Assembly (NCBI GenBank): GCA_945900735.1
Contig: CAMDJX010000001.1
Span: 1 to 64,000 of the forward strand
DNA from: Acidimicrobium ferrooxidans DSM 10331
GTDB taxonomy: Bacteria; Actinomycetota; Acidimicrobiia; Acidimicrobiales; Ilumatobacteraceae
Length of the DNA stretch: 64,000 bases
Direction of reading: 5' to 3'
A program made the translations under genes and the position numbers. Below are positions 8,831 through 18,755 of this stretch, one piece after another; position 1 is the stretch's first letter, and each line of letters begins with the position of its first letter. The notes below the pieces were generated by a model, which ran no database searches, was not told where the DNA came from, and was given only the letters and a program-made list of their open reading frames with translations.

Positions 8831-9336
8831 TGACCGATAGTCGGCGAATTCGTCGATTGAGCATTTCTATCGCAGTTGTTGTGGCGGTGCTTGATCAGAT
8901 AACAAAACACTGGGCGCTCAACAAATACAACGACGGATCATTTACCGACCTCGTTGGTTCGTTGCGATTTAAGCTCACCTATAACCAGGGCATGGCGTTT
9001 TCGCGGGGCACCGGCGTCGGGCCTGTCATCGGGGTTTTGGCACTCATCATTATCGCGGTCATGTTGCTGTCGTTGAAGCGTGCCGATACTCGGTCCTCCC
9101 GTATTGCGGCAGGGCTGATCATTGGTGGTGCGGCTGGAAACGTTTTGGACAGAGCGTTTAGGGGGTCTGGATGGATGCGAGGCGCGGTCATTGATTTCAT
9201 CGATCTCCAGTGGTGGCCTGTGTTCAATGTCGCCGATGTAGCGATCGTTTCGGGTGCGATACTGATGATGCTCTCGCTGATCATGGAAAAGCGTGAACCA
9301 TCCGCAGTACAAGCAGAGGCAAAACATGTTGATTGA
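8830..9336 (+). CDS. lspA: Lipoprotein signal peptidase
   Basis: A 168-residue inner-membrane aspartic protease that removes signal peptides from prolipoproteins, for instance the DUF3048 lipoprotein encoded at 33.9 kb. It shows four hydrophobic segments, the early DQITKHWA motif, YNQGMAF, and the two catalytic Asp regions GGAAGNVLDR and VFNVADVAI. The start is ATG 8830, overlapping the stop of the preceding gene by one base (TAATG); the longer 8782 frame runs into that gene. Confidence 0.95.
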   Translation: MTDSRRIRRLSISIAVVVAVLDQITKHWALNKYNDGSFTDLVGSLRFKLTYNQGMAFSRGTGVGPVIGVLALIIIAVMLLSLKRADTRSSRIAAGLIIGGAAGNVLDRAFRGSGWMRGAVIDFIDLQWWPVFNVADVAIVSGAILMMLSLIMEKREPSAVQAEAKHVD

Positions 9337-10240
9337 ACTTATTCCCGCGGCGTTACACGAACAACGATTAGATCGGGTTGTCTCGCTCATCTCCGACATC
9401 AGCCGCGCGTCGACTGCAACCCTTATTTCGGTTGGCGGGGTTCAAGTTGATGGTGTGATTGCGACCGCTGGCAAAGTGAAGGTTCGAGAAGGTCAGCAAG
9501 TAGCAATTGATACGTCGTTATTGCCGCGTAAAGAGTTGCCGCAGCCAGATCCAACGATTTCTCTCGACATTGTGTATCAAGATTTGGATGTAGCCGTAAT
9601 CAATAAGGCTCCCGGAATGGTGGTGCACCCAGGTGCGGGCAACCCTGTCGGAACAATGGTCAACGGTGCGCTTGCACTTTTCCCCGAAATGGCCACTGTG
9701 GGTGACACGTTGAGGCCAGGTGTTGTGCATCGTTTAGATGCGGGAACAACCGGATTAATGGTGATGGCTCGTACACAAAAGGCTTACGATTTTTTGGTTG
9801 ATGCGCTTTCTCGTCGTGATGTCACTCGAAAGTATGTTGCTTTGGTGTGGGGTCACCCAAGCGTGCAGGAGGGCATCATTGATGCACCGATTGGTCGCGA
9901 TCACAGAGACCCTACGAAAATGGCAGTAATGGTGGATGGTAAGTCGGCTCGAACGAAGTTTGACGTAGTTCGCCTCTTCGATTTACCGCAGCCATGCGCA
10001 CTCATCGAATGCCAATTAGAGACTGGGCGAACTCATCAGATTCGTGTTCACCTGGACTCCATTGGGCATCCCGTTGTGGGCGACGCAACATATGGCGGCG
10101 CTCGAAGTTCGCTTTCGTGCTCTCGACCAATGTTGCACGCAACTGCATTGAGTTTTGCTCACCCTGATTCCGGAGAAGAGATGGGTTTCGAGGTGCCAAT
10201 CCCAGATGATATGAATCAGATCGTTGGGCGTTGCTCGTAG
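9326..10240 (+). CDS. rluD: RluD-type 23S rRNA pseudouridine synthase
   Basis: A protein of about 304 residues that isomerises uridines in large-subunit rRNA. It has an N-terminal S4 RNA-binding domain (LDRVVSLISDISRAS to VQVDG) and the RluA-family catalytic motif VHRLDAGTTGLMVMART with the nucleophilic Asp. The family C-terminal segments LETGRTHQIRVHL and HPVVGDATYGG are present. The start at ATG 9326 overlaps lspA by 11 bp and gives the normal N-terminus. Whether it makes the RluD-specific sites cannot be told from sequence. Confidence 0.93.
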   Translation: MLIELIPAALHEQRLDRVVSLISDISRASTATLISVGGVQVDGVIATAGKVKVREGQQVAIDTSLLPRKELPQPDPTISLDIVYQDLDVAVINKAPGMVVHPGAGNPVGTMVNGALALFPEMATVGDTLRPGVVHRLDAGTTGLMVMARTQKAYDFLVDALSRRDVTRKYVALVWGHPSVQEGIIDAPIGRDHRDPTKMAVMVDGKSARTKFDVVRLFDLPQPCALIECQLETGRTHQIRVHLDSIGHPVVGDATYGGARSSLSCSRPMLHATALSFAHPDSGEEMGFEVPIPDDMNQIVGRCS

Positions 10241-10244
10241 AAGT

Positions 10245-10691
10245 CTAGTGATGAAGTTCGGGCCATGGGTCGGAACCCTGGGCAGCCCTTGCAATTTTCG
10301 CCAACGTATAGTCGGCAAGGTGATGTCGCATGTGCTCGCCAGCAACATTCCAAATCGCTAGCAAAACGCAGTGACCTTCGTGGTCGCAAGAACCATCCTG
10401 GTGCGGTTGTCCGAAGTCGCCCAATGTGATTGGCCCGTCGGCTGCCGCAATGATTTCGGAAAGCAAAATCTCCTCGGGAGGGCGGGATAGCACGTAGCCG
10501 CCGCCGACTCCACGCTTAGATTTCACAAGACCGGCACCTTTAAGCACGAGCAAAATTTGTTCTAAGTATGGTTGGGGTAGTGCAGTGCGAGCAGCGATGT
10601 CACGAACGGACGTAGGTCCTGTTTCGTCAGCATGTAAGGCCAGTGAAAGCAAGGCTCGACACGCATAATCGCCTCTTGTAGAAACACGCAC
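10245..10691 (-). CDS. Rrf2 family transcriptional regulator
   Basis: A winged-helix regulator of about 148 residues. RVSTRGDYACRALLSLA starts the DNA-binding domain, the recognition helix lies in LPQPYLEQILLVLKGAGLVKS, and the wing is RGVGGGYVLSRPP. A C-x5-C pair (SCDHEGHC) fits a [2Fe-2S] cluster of the IscR/NsrR/RsrR kind, but the usual third Cys is not obvious, so His or another residue may act as ligand. GTG 10691 is chosen because it gives the standard family N-terminus and sits 6 bases from a TACACT box; the longer 10757 start would run through the divergent gene. It is convergent with rluD and divergent from the phosphodiesterase gene. Targets are unknown. Confidence 0.87.
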   Translation of the reverse strand: MRVSTRGDYACRALLSLALHADETGPTSVRDIAARTALPQPYLEQILLVLKGAGLVKSKRGVGGGYVLSRPPEEILLSEIIAAADGPITLGDFGQPHQDGSCDHEGHCVLLAIWNVAGEHMRHHLADYTLAKIARAAQGSDPWPELHH

Positions 10692-10696
10692 AGATG

Positions 10697-10703
10697 TAGT
10701 GTA
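10697..10703. promoter_or_regulatory. Shared divergent -10 element
   Basis: TAGTGTA in the 17-bp gap reads TAGTGT on the plus strand (12 to 7 bases before ATG 10709) and TACACT on the minus strand (12 to 7 bases before GTG 10691). Both fit the actinobacterial TANNNT -10 pattern at leaderless spacing, so the same bases could drive both genes. Confidence 0.5.
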
Positions 10704-10708
10704 GAACA

Positions 10709-11818
10709 ATGGTTCAACCAAGGCTTCCTCTCTATGCGGGGGGGAATGTGTCGGCAATTATTCCCGCGCTTCTTGGCCCGCAAGGCACACGTGTAATCCC
10801 TACATGGATGCCTGCCCCGGTTGAAGCCGCACGAAGTGTGGTGCTCCTTGTTGTCGACGGCTTAGGGTGGCATCAATTGCAGGCACACAAGCAGTTCGTG
10901 CCGACGCTTTCGTCCATGGTCGGTGGTGCCATAACCACCGTTGCTCCTACAACAACGGTCACTGCCCTCACGTCAATCACCACGGGCTTGGCGCCGGGCG
11001 AACACGGAATGATGGGCTACCGGATGGACATGGGCCGTCAAGTCGTACAAATGCTGAGATGGGCCGACGACAAGGGTGACTTACGTGCCTCGTTTCCTCC
11101 CGAGATTGTGCAACCTACGCCTCCGTTTATGGGGTCGTCGGTTCCAGTGGTGAGCAAAGCCGAGTTTGATAACACTGCGTTCACGGCTGCACACCTGCGC
11201 GGAACCCGTTCGTTCGGGTGGCGAGCTGCATCCAGCATTGCTGTAACGGTCGGGTCATTGCTCCGTGCAGGACAAAAATTTGTGTATGCGTATTACGACG
11301 GAGTCGACAAAATTGCACACGAGCGTGGTTTCGGCGAGTTCTACGAAGCAGAACTTCGAACAGTGGATCGTTTAATTGGCGACATAGCCGAACAACTCAC
11401 CCCAGATTCGGTGCTGGTCGTTACTGCCGATCATGGTCAAGTACATGTGGGCAGTAACACCATCGTTCCGCACTCAGATGTTGTAGCGGGGGTTTCCTAT
11501 CAATCAGGCGAAGGTCGCTTTAGGTGGTTGCACACAAAAGGTGGGGCAACCGAAGATGTTTTGGCGGCAGCAAAATCCCACTATGGAGATGTCGCGTGGA
11601 TTGTTTCGCGCGATGAGGCAATCGACGGGGGATGGTTCGGCCCCCGCGTTACCGATGCGGCGAGAAAGCGGCTCGGGGACGTGGCGCTCCTTCCATTCAC
11701 GGACACCAGTTTTGAAGACGCCGGCGATACCGGGCCTTTTCAACTCATCTGTCGCCATGGTTCGCTTACCGAGGCCGAAGTTGATGTGCCGCTGTTGGCG
11801 CTTCGCAGTCACTCCTGA
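10709..11818 (+). CDS. Alkaline phosphatase-superfamily phosphodiesterase/nucleotide pyrophosphatase
   Basis: A 369-residue metal-dependent hydrolase of the type I phosphodiesterase/nucleotide pyrophosphatase family. Metal ligand motifs are VVDGLGW at the N-terminus and VTADHGQVHV near residue 245. The likely nucleophile threonine lies in APTTTVTALTSITTG, followed by GEHGMMGY. KIAHERG supplies a probable His ligand. There is no signal peptide, so it appears cytoplasmic. Its substrate is unknown. It is divergent from the Rrf2 regulator across 17 bp. Confidence 0.85.
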   Translation: MVQPRLPLYAGGNVSAIIPALLGPQGTRVIPTWMPAPVEAARSVVLLVVDGLGWHQLQAHKQFVPTLSSMVGGAITTVAPTTTVTALTSITTGLAPGEHGMMGYRMDMGRQVVQMLRWADDKGDLRASFPPEIVQPTPPFMGSSVPVVSKAEFDNTAFTAAHLRGTRSFGWRAASSIAVTVGSLLRAGQKFVYAYYDGVDKIAHERGFGEFYEAELRTVDRLIGDIAEQLTPDSVLVVTADHGQVHVGSNTIVPHSDVVAGVSYQSGEGRFRWLHTKGGATEDVLAAAKSHYGDVAWIVSRDEAIDGGWFGPRVTDAARKRLGDVALLPFTDTSFEDAGDTGPFQLICRHGSLTEAEVDVPLLALRSHS

Positions 11819-11834
11819 CCGAACAGGTCACTGC

Positions 11835-11840
11835 TAAAGT
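11835..11840 (+). promoter_or_regulatory. Putative -10 box for dnaE
   Basis: TAAAGT lies 36 bases before the TTG start of dnaE. Unlike several neighbours, this gene also has a ribosome binding site (GAAGGAG, about 11858-11864), so a leadered transcript is likely. Confidence 0.35.
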
Positions 11841-11870
11841 CGGCGTTCCGCCAGCCTGAAGGAGTTTGCC

Positions 11871-14800
11871 TTGGGGGATTCATTCACCCATTTGCACGTG
11901 CACACGGAGTTCTCCATGTTGGACGGCGCTTCACGTCTGAATGAACTCGTCGGTAAGGCGAGCGAAGAGGGCATGCCAGCACTCGGCATCACCGACCATG
12001 GCAACATGTACGGAATTCTCGACTTCTATCGCGAATGTAATGAACACGGCATTAAGCCCATTATTGGCACCGAGGCCTACATGGCCCACGAGCATCGCTC
12101 GGAGCGGCCTAGTCGTCGCGGGAAGATCGACGACTCTGGTGGCGATACCGAAACTGGCGGGAAGGTGTATTACCACCTGACGTTGCTCGCCGAAAACAAC
12201 GACGGTTACAAAAACTTGATCAAGTTGTCCAGCCTTGCTTTTTTGGAGGGCTACTACTACCAGCCCCGAATGGACTGGGAGCTTCTCGCACGCCATAGCA
12301 AGGGGCTCATTGCAACGAGCGGCTGCTTGGGCGGGCACGTGCTGCAGCGCCTGATGAAGGGTGATGTTGCTGGGGCGCAACAGTGTGCGGGAAGATTGCA
12401 AGAGATATTCGGCAAAGACAATTTCTTTATTGAACTACAAGATCACGGCATTGCCGAACAGCGCCAGACCAACCCGCAGCTTGTAGAACTTGCAAAAAAG
12501 ATCGGTGCGCCACTGTTGGCCACCAACGACACCCACTACACGCATAAGCATGATCATGAAGCCCATGACGCATTGCTCTGCGTACAAACCGGATGCACCA
12601 TTGCAGATCCGAACCGATTCAAGTTTGAAGGCACCGAGCATTATCTGAAATCGGCACACGAAATGCGTTACCTCTTTCGTGAGCAGCCAACAGCATGCGA
12701 CAACACGCTGTGGATTGCCGAGCGTGCAAACGTAGAGATCGAGTTTGGGAAGCCAGTTCTTCCTAACTTTGAGTTGCCCGCAGGTTTCGCTGACGAGACT
12801 GCATATCTCAAGCACTTAACGATGGAAGGCGCTTCTAAGCGGTGGGGCGCATCGATCCCGCCGTCCGTTGTCGAACGATTGGGTTACGAACTCAAAGTCA
12901 TCTCAGACATGGGGTTCAGCTCCTATTTCCTCATCGTGTGGGACTTGATTCGTTATGCGCATGAACAAAACATTCGAGTCGGCCCGGGCCGTGGTTCCGC
13001 CGCTGGTTGTGCCGTTGCTTACTGTTTGCAAATAACCAATATGGACCCAATTAAATACGATTTGTTGTTCGAACGTTTTTTGAATCCCAGCCGCGTGTCG
13101 ATGCCCGACATCGACATGGACTTTGACTCGCGCTATCGCGATCAAATGATCAAATATGCAGCCGACAAATATGGCCGCGATCATGTTGCCCAAATCATTA
13201 CATTTGGCACCATTAAGTCACGCAACGCGGTACGCGATGCCGCTCGAGTCTTGGGCTATCCGTATGCCCTCGGCGACAAGATTGCCAAGCTCATGCCGCC
13301 AGTGGTGATGGGCCGTGACACTCCTTTGAAATATTGTTTCGAAGAGGACAAGCTTGACAAAGAACACCGTGCTGGTTTTCAAGCTGCGGCCGAACTTCGT
13401 GATCTATGCGATGTTGACCAAGACGTCAAACGGATCATGGACGTTGCTCGAGGACTCGAGGGTCTCAAGCGATCGGTCGGAATCCATGCGGCTGCAATGG
13501 TGATCACGAAAGAGCCGCTCACCGAATACTTGCCAGTCCAACGCAAGCCGGAACAGGGTCAAAAGCCAGAGGACGCGCCAGTAGTCACGCAATACGAAAT
13601 GCACGGCGTGGAAGCACTCGGGCTTCTCAAGATGGACATCTTGGGTCTTCGCAACTTGGATGTTTTGTCGGACGCAAATGAGATGATTCGAGCCAAACGG
13701 GATCCCAATTTTGATATTGACAACATACCTATGGACGACAAGTCGACTTATGCGCTTCTTTCGCGTGGCGACACCATCGGTGTGTTCCAGCTGGAATCAC
13801 CGCCGATGCGGGCGCTTCTACGTTCGTTGATTCCGGAACGTTTCGAAGACCTTTCTGCAGTGTTGGCTCTCTATCGTCCTGGCCCGATGAGCGCAAATAT
13901 GCACAACGACTTCGCGGACTTTAAAAATAAGCGCAAAAAGAACACCTATTTCCATCCCGATGCAGAAGAGACCCTTGGCGACACTTTTGGGCTCATGATC
14001 TACCAGGAAAGCCTCATGCGCGTTGCCCAGAAATTTGCTGGCTACTCGCTTGCAGAGGCTGACAACCTTCGTAAGGCTTGCGCAAAGAAGGTGCCCAAGT
14101 TGATGGAGGAGCAGCGCGAGACGTTTGAAGCGGGTTGCGATCGCCTTGGTTACGGCAAAAAATTGGGTGAGGAGCTCTTCGATGTCATTGTCAAATTCGC
14201 CGATTATGCGTTCGCGAAGAGCCACGCATATGGCTATGGCCTCATTTCCTATCAGACGGCTTATCTGAAGGCTCATTTTCCTGTCGAGTACATGGCGTGT
14301 TTGTTAACAAGCGTAAAAACCAACTACGAAAAAGCGGCCACGTATCTCTCGGATGCACGCACGAGCAACATCACCGTGCTCACACCAGACATCAACAAAT
14401 CTGGTGTCAACTTCGAACCAGTCGTGGTGGATGATGTAACCAAAATCGCCTTTGGGCTTTCCGGTATTCGCAACGTCGGAGAAGCGCTAGTTGGTTTGGT
14501 GGTTCAGTATCGAAACGAACATGGGCCATTTGAATCTTTTTATGACTTCGCCGAACGAGTGCCTGAGCAGGTGCTGAACAAGCGTGCGGTCGAGTCGCTG
14601 ATCAAGGCGGGCGCGTTCGACAATTTGGGCCATCCGCGCAAGGGTTTGTTGGCCGTGTTCGAGTCGGTCATTGACACGACAATGGCGAGGCGTCGCGAAC
14701 GGGATCAGGGCGTGATGAGTTTGTTCGGTGATTTGGGAGAAACAGCAGAAGGTTTCTCGGAACGACAAGTCATTCCTGATTTACAATTTGATAAAGCGGA

Positions 14801-15407
14801 GCAGTTGAAGTTTGAAAAAGAGATGCTTGGTTTGTACGTTTCTGATCACCCGTTGATGGGTATTGAAGGCGCACTACGACGAAGAGTAGATTGTTCCATT
14901 CCAGATGCGCTCGAATCGGCGGACGGTGCCTTCGTCGTGATCGGTGGGATCATCAATAATCTCAAACGGCGCTACACACGCAAGGGCGACCAAATGGCCA
15001 CGTTTGATCTCGAGGATTTGCAGGGATCAATTGAAGTTACGGTGTTTCCAAAGACGCTCGAAAAATATGGGCATCAGTTAGTTGACGACATCATTGTCTC
15101 AGTGAAGGGACGACTAGATCGACGAGACGACTCTCGGGTTGGTTTCATGGCTATGGACGTCACGGTGCTCGAGGGGCTTCGCGTTCTTCAAGAGGCTCTA
15201 CACATCAAGGTTGCGGCGCAGGCTATTACCGAGACAATGATTGATGACTTAAAGGCCACACTGAGCGAGCATCCAGGCAATTCGCCCGTGTTCCTTCATG
15301 TCGCTGGCGACAAAGCCCTTCGCCTCAGTAGCGAGTTCGATGTCAACCTGGACCGAGTTATTGGCCAGTTGCGAGCAACGTTTGGTGATGCTGCGTACAT
15401 CGCCTGA
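11871..15407 (+). CDS. dnaE: DNA polymerase III alpha subunit
   Basis: The 1178-residue replicative polymerase subunit. The N-terminal PHP domain starts HLHVHTEFSMLDGA, keeping metal-binding His residues as in DnaE1 enzymes with intrinsic proofreading. The catalytic palm has GPGRGSAAGC and PDIDMDFDSRYRD (paired Asp), then fingers, helix-hairpin-helix and an OB fold near residue 1000 (VVIGGIINNLKRRYTRKGD). The start is TTG 11871, seven bases after GAAGGAG. The length matches DnaE1. Confidence 0.97.
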   Translation: MGDSFTHLHVHTEFSMLDGASRLNELVGKASEEGMPALGITDHGNMYGILDFYRECNEHGIKPIIGTEAYMAHEHRSERPSRRGKIDDSGGDTETGGKVYYHLTLLAENNDGYKNLIKLSSLAFLEGYYYQPRMDWELLARHSKGLIATSGCLGGHVLQRLMKGDVAGAQQCAGRLQEIFGKDNFFIELQDHGIAEQRQTNPQLVELAKKIGAPLLATNDTHYTHKHDHEAHDALLCVQTGCTIADPNRFKFEGTEHYLKSAHEMRYLFREQPTACDNTLWIAERANVEIEFGKPVLPNFELPAGFADETAYLKHLTMEGASKRWGASIPPSVVERLGYELKVISDMGFSSYFLIVWDLIRYAHEQNIRVGPGRGSAAGCAVAYCLQITNMDPIKYDLLFERFLNPSRVSMPDIDMDFDSRYRDQMIKYAADKYGRDHVAQIITFGTIKSRNAVRDAARVLGYPYALGDKIAKLMPPVVMGRDTPLKYCFEEDKLDKEHRAGFQAAAELRDLCDVDQDVKRIMDVARGLEGLKRSVGIHAAAMVITKEPLTEYLPVQRKPEQGQKPEDAPVVTQYEMHGVEALGLLKMDILGLRNLDVLSDANEMIRAKRDPNFDIDNIPMDDKSTYALLSRGDTIGVFQLESPPMRALLRSLIPERFEDLSAVLALYRPGPMSANMHNDFADFKNKRKKNTYFHPDAEETLGDTFGLMIYQESLMRVAQKFAGYSLAEADNLRKACAKKVPKLMEEQRETFEAGCDRLGYGKKLGEELFDVIVKFADYAFAKSHAYGYGLISYQTAYLKAHFPVEYMACLLTSVKTNYEKAATYLSDARTSNITVLTPDINKSGVNFEPVVVDDVTKIAFGLSGIRNVGEALVGLVVQYRNEHGPFESFYDFAERVPEQVLNKRAVESLIKAGAFDNLGHPRKGLLAVFESVIDTTMARRRERDQGVMSLFGDLGETAEGFSERQVIPDLQFDKAEQLKFEKEMLGLYVSDHPLMGIEGALRRRVDCSIPDALESADGAFVVIGGIINNLKRRYTRKGDQMATFDLEDLQGSIEVTVFPKTLEKYGHQLVDDIIVSVKGRLDRRDDSRVGFMAMDVTVLEGLRVLQEALHIKVAAQAITETMIDDLKATLSEHPGNSPVFLHVAGDKALRLSSEFDVNLDRVIGQLRATFGDAAYIA

Positions 15408-15449
15408 TGTACCTGTCCGAAAGCCTTTTTTTGCTGGCAGAATAGAGAT

Positions 15450-16115
15450 ATGTCAGTTGAGGTAGATACACGAGATTGTGCGTCCCTTACAGAAATCGAA
15501 TTAGAGGAATTAGCTGCCCTCGGTGGTGCCTTTGGTCTCGCTCACATAACGAAGGCAAAAGAAGACTGGGTGCTTTTCACCAGCGCTCATATTGATGGCA
15601 AATTGCATGGTTTCACATTCTCGACGCTCGAGCGCATTGGTGGCACGCCGTGTGTCTTGCTCGGCATGATGAGCATCAAACGAACTGGAAAGCGTGATTC
15701 TGTGCTCAAAGGGCTCATGTCTGAGGCCTATCACCGCGCGCTGATGGCTTTCCCCGATGAGGACGTAGTTGTTGGATCAAGGTTTGCTAGCGCCGACGCG
15801 CTTGAGGCATTTAAGTCGTTAACTGAACTCATTCCAAGGCCGGGGCATCGCGCTGTGGGCGAAGAGCGCGCATGGGGCAAGCGTTTGGCGCGGCGCTTCG
15901 GTGTCGAATCTGCTTACGACGACCAGACATTTGTTGTCAAAGCAAACGGCACCGGTGGCTTTCTTGACCACGAGTCAACTAAGCCCGAGAAAGTTCACCA
16001 AGACATCGCCGATCAGTTCAAGCCAGTGCCAAAGGCAAAGGGCGGAACATTGATCGTTCATGGTTGGACAATGGCCGAAGTTCTGGCAAAACTCGGCAAG
16101 CTCGATAAGCAATAG
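15450..16115 (+). CDS. Uncharacterised protein, possibly GNAT-like
   Basis: A 221-residue soluble protein I do not recognise. The middle section (WVLFTSAHIDGKLHGFTFSTL, then PCVLLGMMSIKRTGKRDSVLKGLM) is reminiscent of an acetyltransferase-like alpha/beta fold, with a strand pair followed by a basic loop and helix; this is a guess from layout only. The C-terminus has an Ala/Lys-rich segment and HGWTMAEVLAKLGK. It sits 42 bp after dnaE and 9 bp before a nitroreductase, so those two are probably cotranscribed. CAGAAT 12 bases before the ATG may be its -10. Confidence 0.7.
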   Translation: MSVEVDTRDCASLTEIELEELAALGGAFGLAHITKAKEDWVLFTSAHIDGKLHGFTFSTLERIGGTPCVLLGMMSIKRTGKRDSVLKGLMSEAYHRALMAFPDEDVVVGSRFASADALEAFKSLTELIPRPGHRAVGEERAWGKRLARRFGVESAYDDQTFVVKANGTGGFLDHESTKPEKVHQDIADQFKPVPKAKGGTLIVHGWTMAEVLAKLGKLDKQ

Positions 16116-16124
16116 CGAGTAACG

Positions 16125-16727
16125 GTGCAGTTTGCCGACGTAGTGCGAAGCCGGCGAATGACTCGGGCATTCTCTGCGCAAAGCGTAGACCCATTGGTCA
16201 TCTCTTCATTGGTAGACCTTGCTTCGAGAGCTCCCTCAGCAGGCAAGACTCAGGGCTGGCATTTGGTTGTCCTGCAAGGAAGTGATGTCCCAAAATTCTG
16301 GGATGACACACTCCCAACTAGTCGTCGAGAGGCCTTTCGTTTCAAAAAGCTTCTGGATGCTCCGATTATCGCGCTTCCATTCGCCGATCCAAATGCATAT
16401 GTCGAGCGTTACTCCCTCCCAGACAAAAAGCAAACTGGTCTTGGCGCTGGTGTGGATGCGTGGCCTACTCCATACTGGACAGTTGATACTTCGTTCGCGG
16501 TAATGACACTGTTGCATGCTGCGCACGATTTGGGTTTAGGTGCATTGTTCTTCGCTGTATTCAACGGGGAAAGCGAGCTACGTGCCCGTTTGGAAGTTCC
16601 CGAACATATGCAGCTACTGGGTGCAGTAGCAATTGGTTGGCCGTCGGTCGAGGAATCGGCAGTTGGTGCTAGTGCTCAACGTCAAAGACGGAATCCTGAC
16701 GAGATCATTCACTACTCCAAGTGGTGA
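16125..16727 (+). CDS. Nitroreductase family protein
   Basis: A 200-residue FMN-dependent oxidoreductase. The opening FADVVRSRRMTRAF is the nitroreductase FMN-phosphate-binding start; SRAPSAGKTQGWHLVVL, MTLLHAAHDLGLGALFF and LLGAVAIGWP are conserved family segments. Substrate is not predictable; family members reduce nitroaromatics, quinones or flavins. The start is GTG 16125, 9 bp after the unknown gene. It converges on yyaL with 5 bp between stops. Confidence 0.88.
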   Translation: MQFADVVRSRRMTRAFSAQSVDPLVISSLVDLASRAPSAGKTQGWHLVVLQGSDVPKFWDDTLPTSRREAFRFKKLLDAPIIALPFADPNAYVERYSLPDKKQTGLGAGVDAWPTPYWTVDTSFAVMTLLHAAHDLGLGALFFAVFNGESELRARLEVPEHMQLLGAVAIGWPSVEESAVGASAQRQRRNPDEIIHYSKW

Positions 16728-16732
16728 AGTAA

Positions 16733-18727
16733 TTACTTCAGTGCCTCGCGCAATGCTTCGACGAATTCTGCAGGGTTACTACTTGGAGACATACAGGAAT
16801 ATTGTTTGCAGACATAGGCCAAGTCTGGTTTTCGGTGGGCAAAGAGTGGGGAGTCGTAGGTTTCTCCCCATGCAATTACCGCCGTTGGTAGCCAGCGCTT
16901 ATTGAATTCTCGAAGTAGATCGTTTCGTGAACCTGTGATCACAACTTCTGTAACACCAACGTGTCGTAGATGAACTGCGTTGAGGAGATTGCTAAATGCG
17001 GTTGGCGCACTTGTGGAGATACGCGAAAGAAGGCGCAAAATACTGTCGGCGTAACGCGCGTATCTTTCTTCGCCAGAGAGCGAAGCAAGGCGATAGAGGG
17101 CGTTAGCGGACGTCGAATTCGCCGACGGTGTGGCGTTATCCATGACGTCTTTCTGACGCACGATGAGAGCTTCTCCGGTTTTCGGCGTTGTAAAGACTCC
17201 ACCGCGTTCGTCGTCCCAATAATTCTCCAAGAGACTGTCGGCGGTTTCTCGAGCATATGACATCCATTTTGCTTGTCCGCTCGCTTCGCAAAGACGCGTG
17301 AACGCGTCTATCAGGTGGGCAATGTCTGCTGCGAGTGCATGATGACGAGCCTTAGGCTCGCCGCTGTCGTGCCAGCTTCGTTTCCAAACACCGTTTTGGT
17401 CGCGCAAATTGCTCACGAGGAATTCACCGTTCTTCAGTGCGGCCTCGAGCCAATCGGCACGATCCAATAGCGATGCTGCCTCCGCAATCGTTGAAAGCAT
17501 CATTGCATTCCACTCGGTTACCACCTTGTCGTCGAGACCTGGCCTCGCACGGGTATTGCGGTGGTCAAACATAATTCTGCGTGCTTGTTCGACATCCGCA
17601 GGGCGAGTGATGTCGCCGCGATGATTTAGTCGGGAAGGAATGTTTGAGCCCTCGAAGTTTCCTTCTTCGGTTATCTCGTACCAATCGAGTGCTTGCTGGG
17701 TCAAATGGGAAGGCAGCACATCGTTAACTTGTTGTTTGCTCCAGACATAGAAATGTCCTTCGTGGCTGTGTCCATTGTCGTCCAAAGAGTCGGCGTCTTC
17801 GGCGCTAAAGAAGCCTCCTTCTGGGTGTCGCAAATCTCGAAGTACATAGTCAATAATTTCTGACGCGACATCGAGCCAGTTCTTTCTTCCAAAGACGATG
17901 CCCGCGTGCAGATATATCCTTGCAAGTAGTGCTTGGTCGTAGAGCATTTTTTCAAAGTGCGGAACCAGCCATTTCTCATCGACGCTGTACCGAGAGAATC
18001 CACCCCCGATGTGGTCGTACATTCCGCCAGATGCCATCGCGTCGAGCGTTGTCGTGATGATTGTCTGAATCTCATCGGATTCGCTATTGAGTACTTCTCG
18101 AAGCAGTAGTTCAAGGCTCATTGTGCTTGGAAACTTGGGAGCCGAGCCGAATCCGCCCCAATGCGGGTCAAAACTATTTCGAAGTTGAGCAACTGCGCCA
18201 CTGAAAACATCAATACTTGGAAGATCTGCGGCTTGCTCGATCTTGGTCGTTCGCTCAAGTGATTCCATTAGGGCAAGAACATTGCTCTCGATGTCACTGC
18301 GGCGGTCTCTCCATGCATCGTTGATGGCATTCATGAGTTGCAAAAACGAGGGTTTGGGAAAGTACGTTCCTCCATAGAAGGGCTTGCCCTCTGGGGTAAG
18401 AAAAACGGTCATTGGCCAGCCGCCCCGTCCCGTCATTGCTTGCACCGCATCCATGTAGATGGCGTCCACATCGGGCCGCTCTTCGCGATCCACCTTGACG
18501 TTGACGAAAAGCGTGTTCATCAACGTTGCCGTCTCCACGTCTTCAAAGCATTCATGTGCCATGACGTGGCACCAATGGCAAGCCGAGTAACCCACGGATA
18601 GCAGGACGGGAACATTCCGACGCTTGGCTTGATCGAAGGCCTCTTCGCCCCATGCATACCAGTCGACAGGGTTGTCGCGGTGCTGGCGCAGGTACGGGCT
18701 TGTTTCATTTTCGAGACGATTAGTCAT
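16733..18727 (-). CDS. yyaL: YyaL/spermatogenesis-associated protein 20-like thioredoxin-domain protein
   Basis: A 664-residue DUF255 protein. The N-terminal thioredoxin-like domain has the typical [17 protein letters not shown] start, the redox-type [18 protein letters not shown] (CxxC) and [14 protein letters not shown]. The rest is an alpha/alpha-barrel like the N-acylglucosamine 2-epimerase/glucosaminidase fold ([39 protein letters not shown]). Family members are widespread with no settled function. The start at 18727 has AAAGGAAA about 8 bases upstream. It is the last gene of the leftward fabI-subtilase-yyaL group. Confidence 0.93.
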   Translation of the reverse strand: MTNRLENETSPYLRQHRDNPVDWYAWGEEAFDQAKRRNVPVLLSVGYSACHWCHVMAHECFEDVETATLMNTLFVNVKVDREERPDVDAIYMDAVQAMTGRGGWPMTVFLTPEGKPFYGGTYFPKPSFLQLMNAINDAWRDRRSDIESNVLALMESLERTTKIEQAADLPSIDVFSGAVAQLRNSFDPHWGGFGSAPKFPSTMSLELLLREVLNSESDEIQTIITTTLDAMASGGMYDHIGGGFSRYSVDEKWLVPHFEKMLYDQALLARIYLHAGIVFGRKNWLDVASEIIDYVLRDLRHPEGGFFSAEDADSLDDNGHSHEGHFYVWSKQQVNDVLPSHLTQQALDWYEITEEGNFEGSNIPSRLNHRGDITRPADVEQARRIMFDHRNTRARPGLDDKVVTEWNAMMLSTIAEAASLLDRADWLEAALKNGEFLVSNLRDQNGVWKRSWHDSGEPKARHHALAADIAHLIDAFTRLCEASGQAKWMSYARETADSLLENYWDDERGGVFTTPKTGEALIVRQKDVMDNATPSANSTSANALYRLASLSGEERYARYADSILRLLSRISTSAPTAFSNLLNAVHLRHVGVTEVVITGSRNDLLREFNKRWLPTAVIAWGETYDSPLFAHRKPDLAYVCKQYSCMSPSSNPAEFVEALREALK

Positions 18728-18755
18728 GAGTGTTTCCTTTGCGCGAAAGAAATGT

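Noticed and set aside
15396-15432. Possible terminator after dnaE (TACATC-GCCT-GATGTA, then seven T)
   Set aside because: The stem overlaps the stop codon and the T-run starts 14 bases after the stem, too far for a normal intrinsic terminator.
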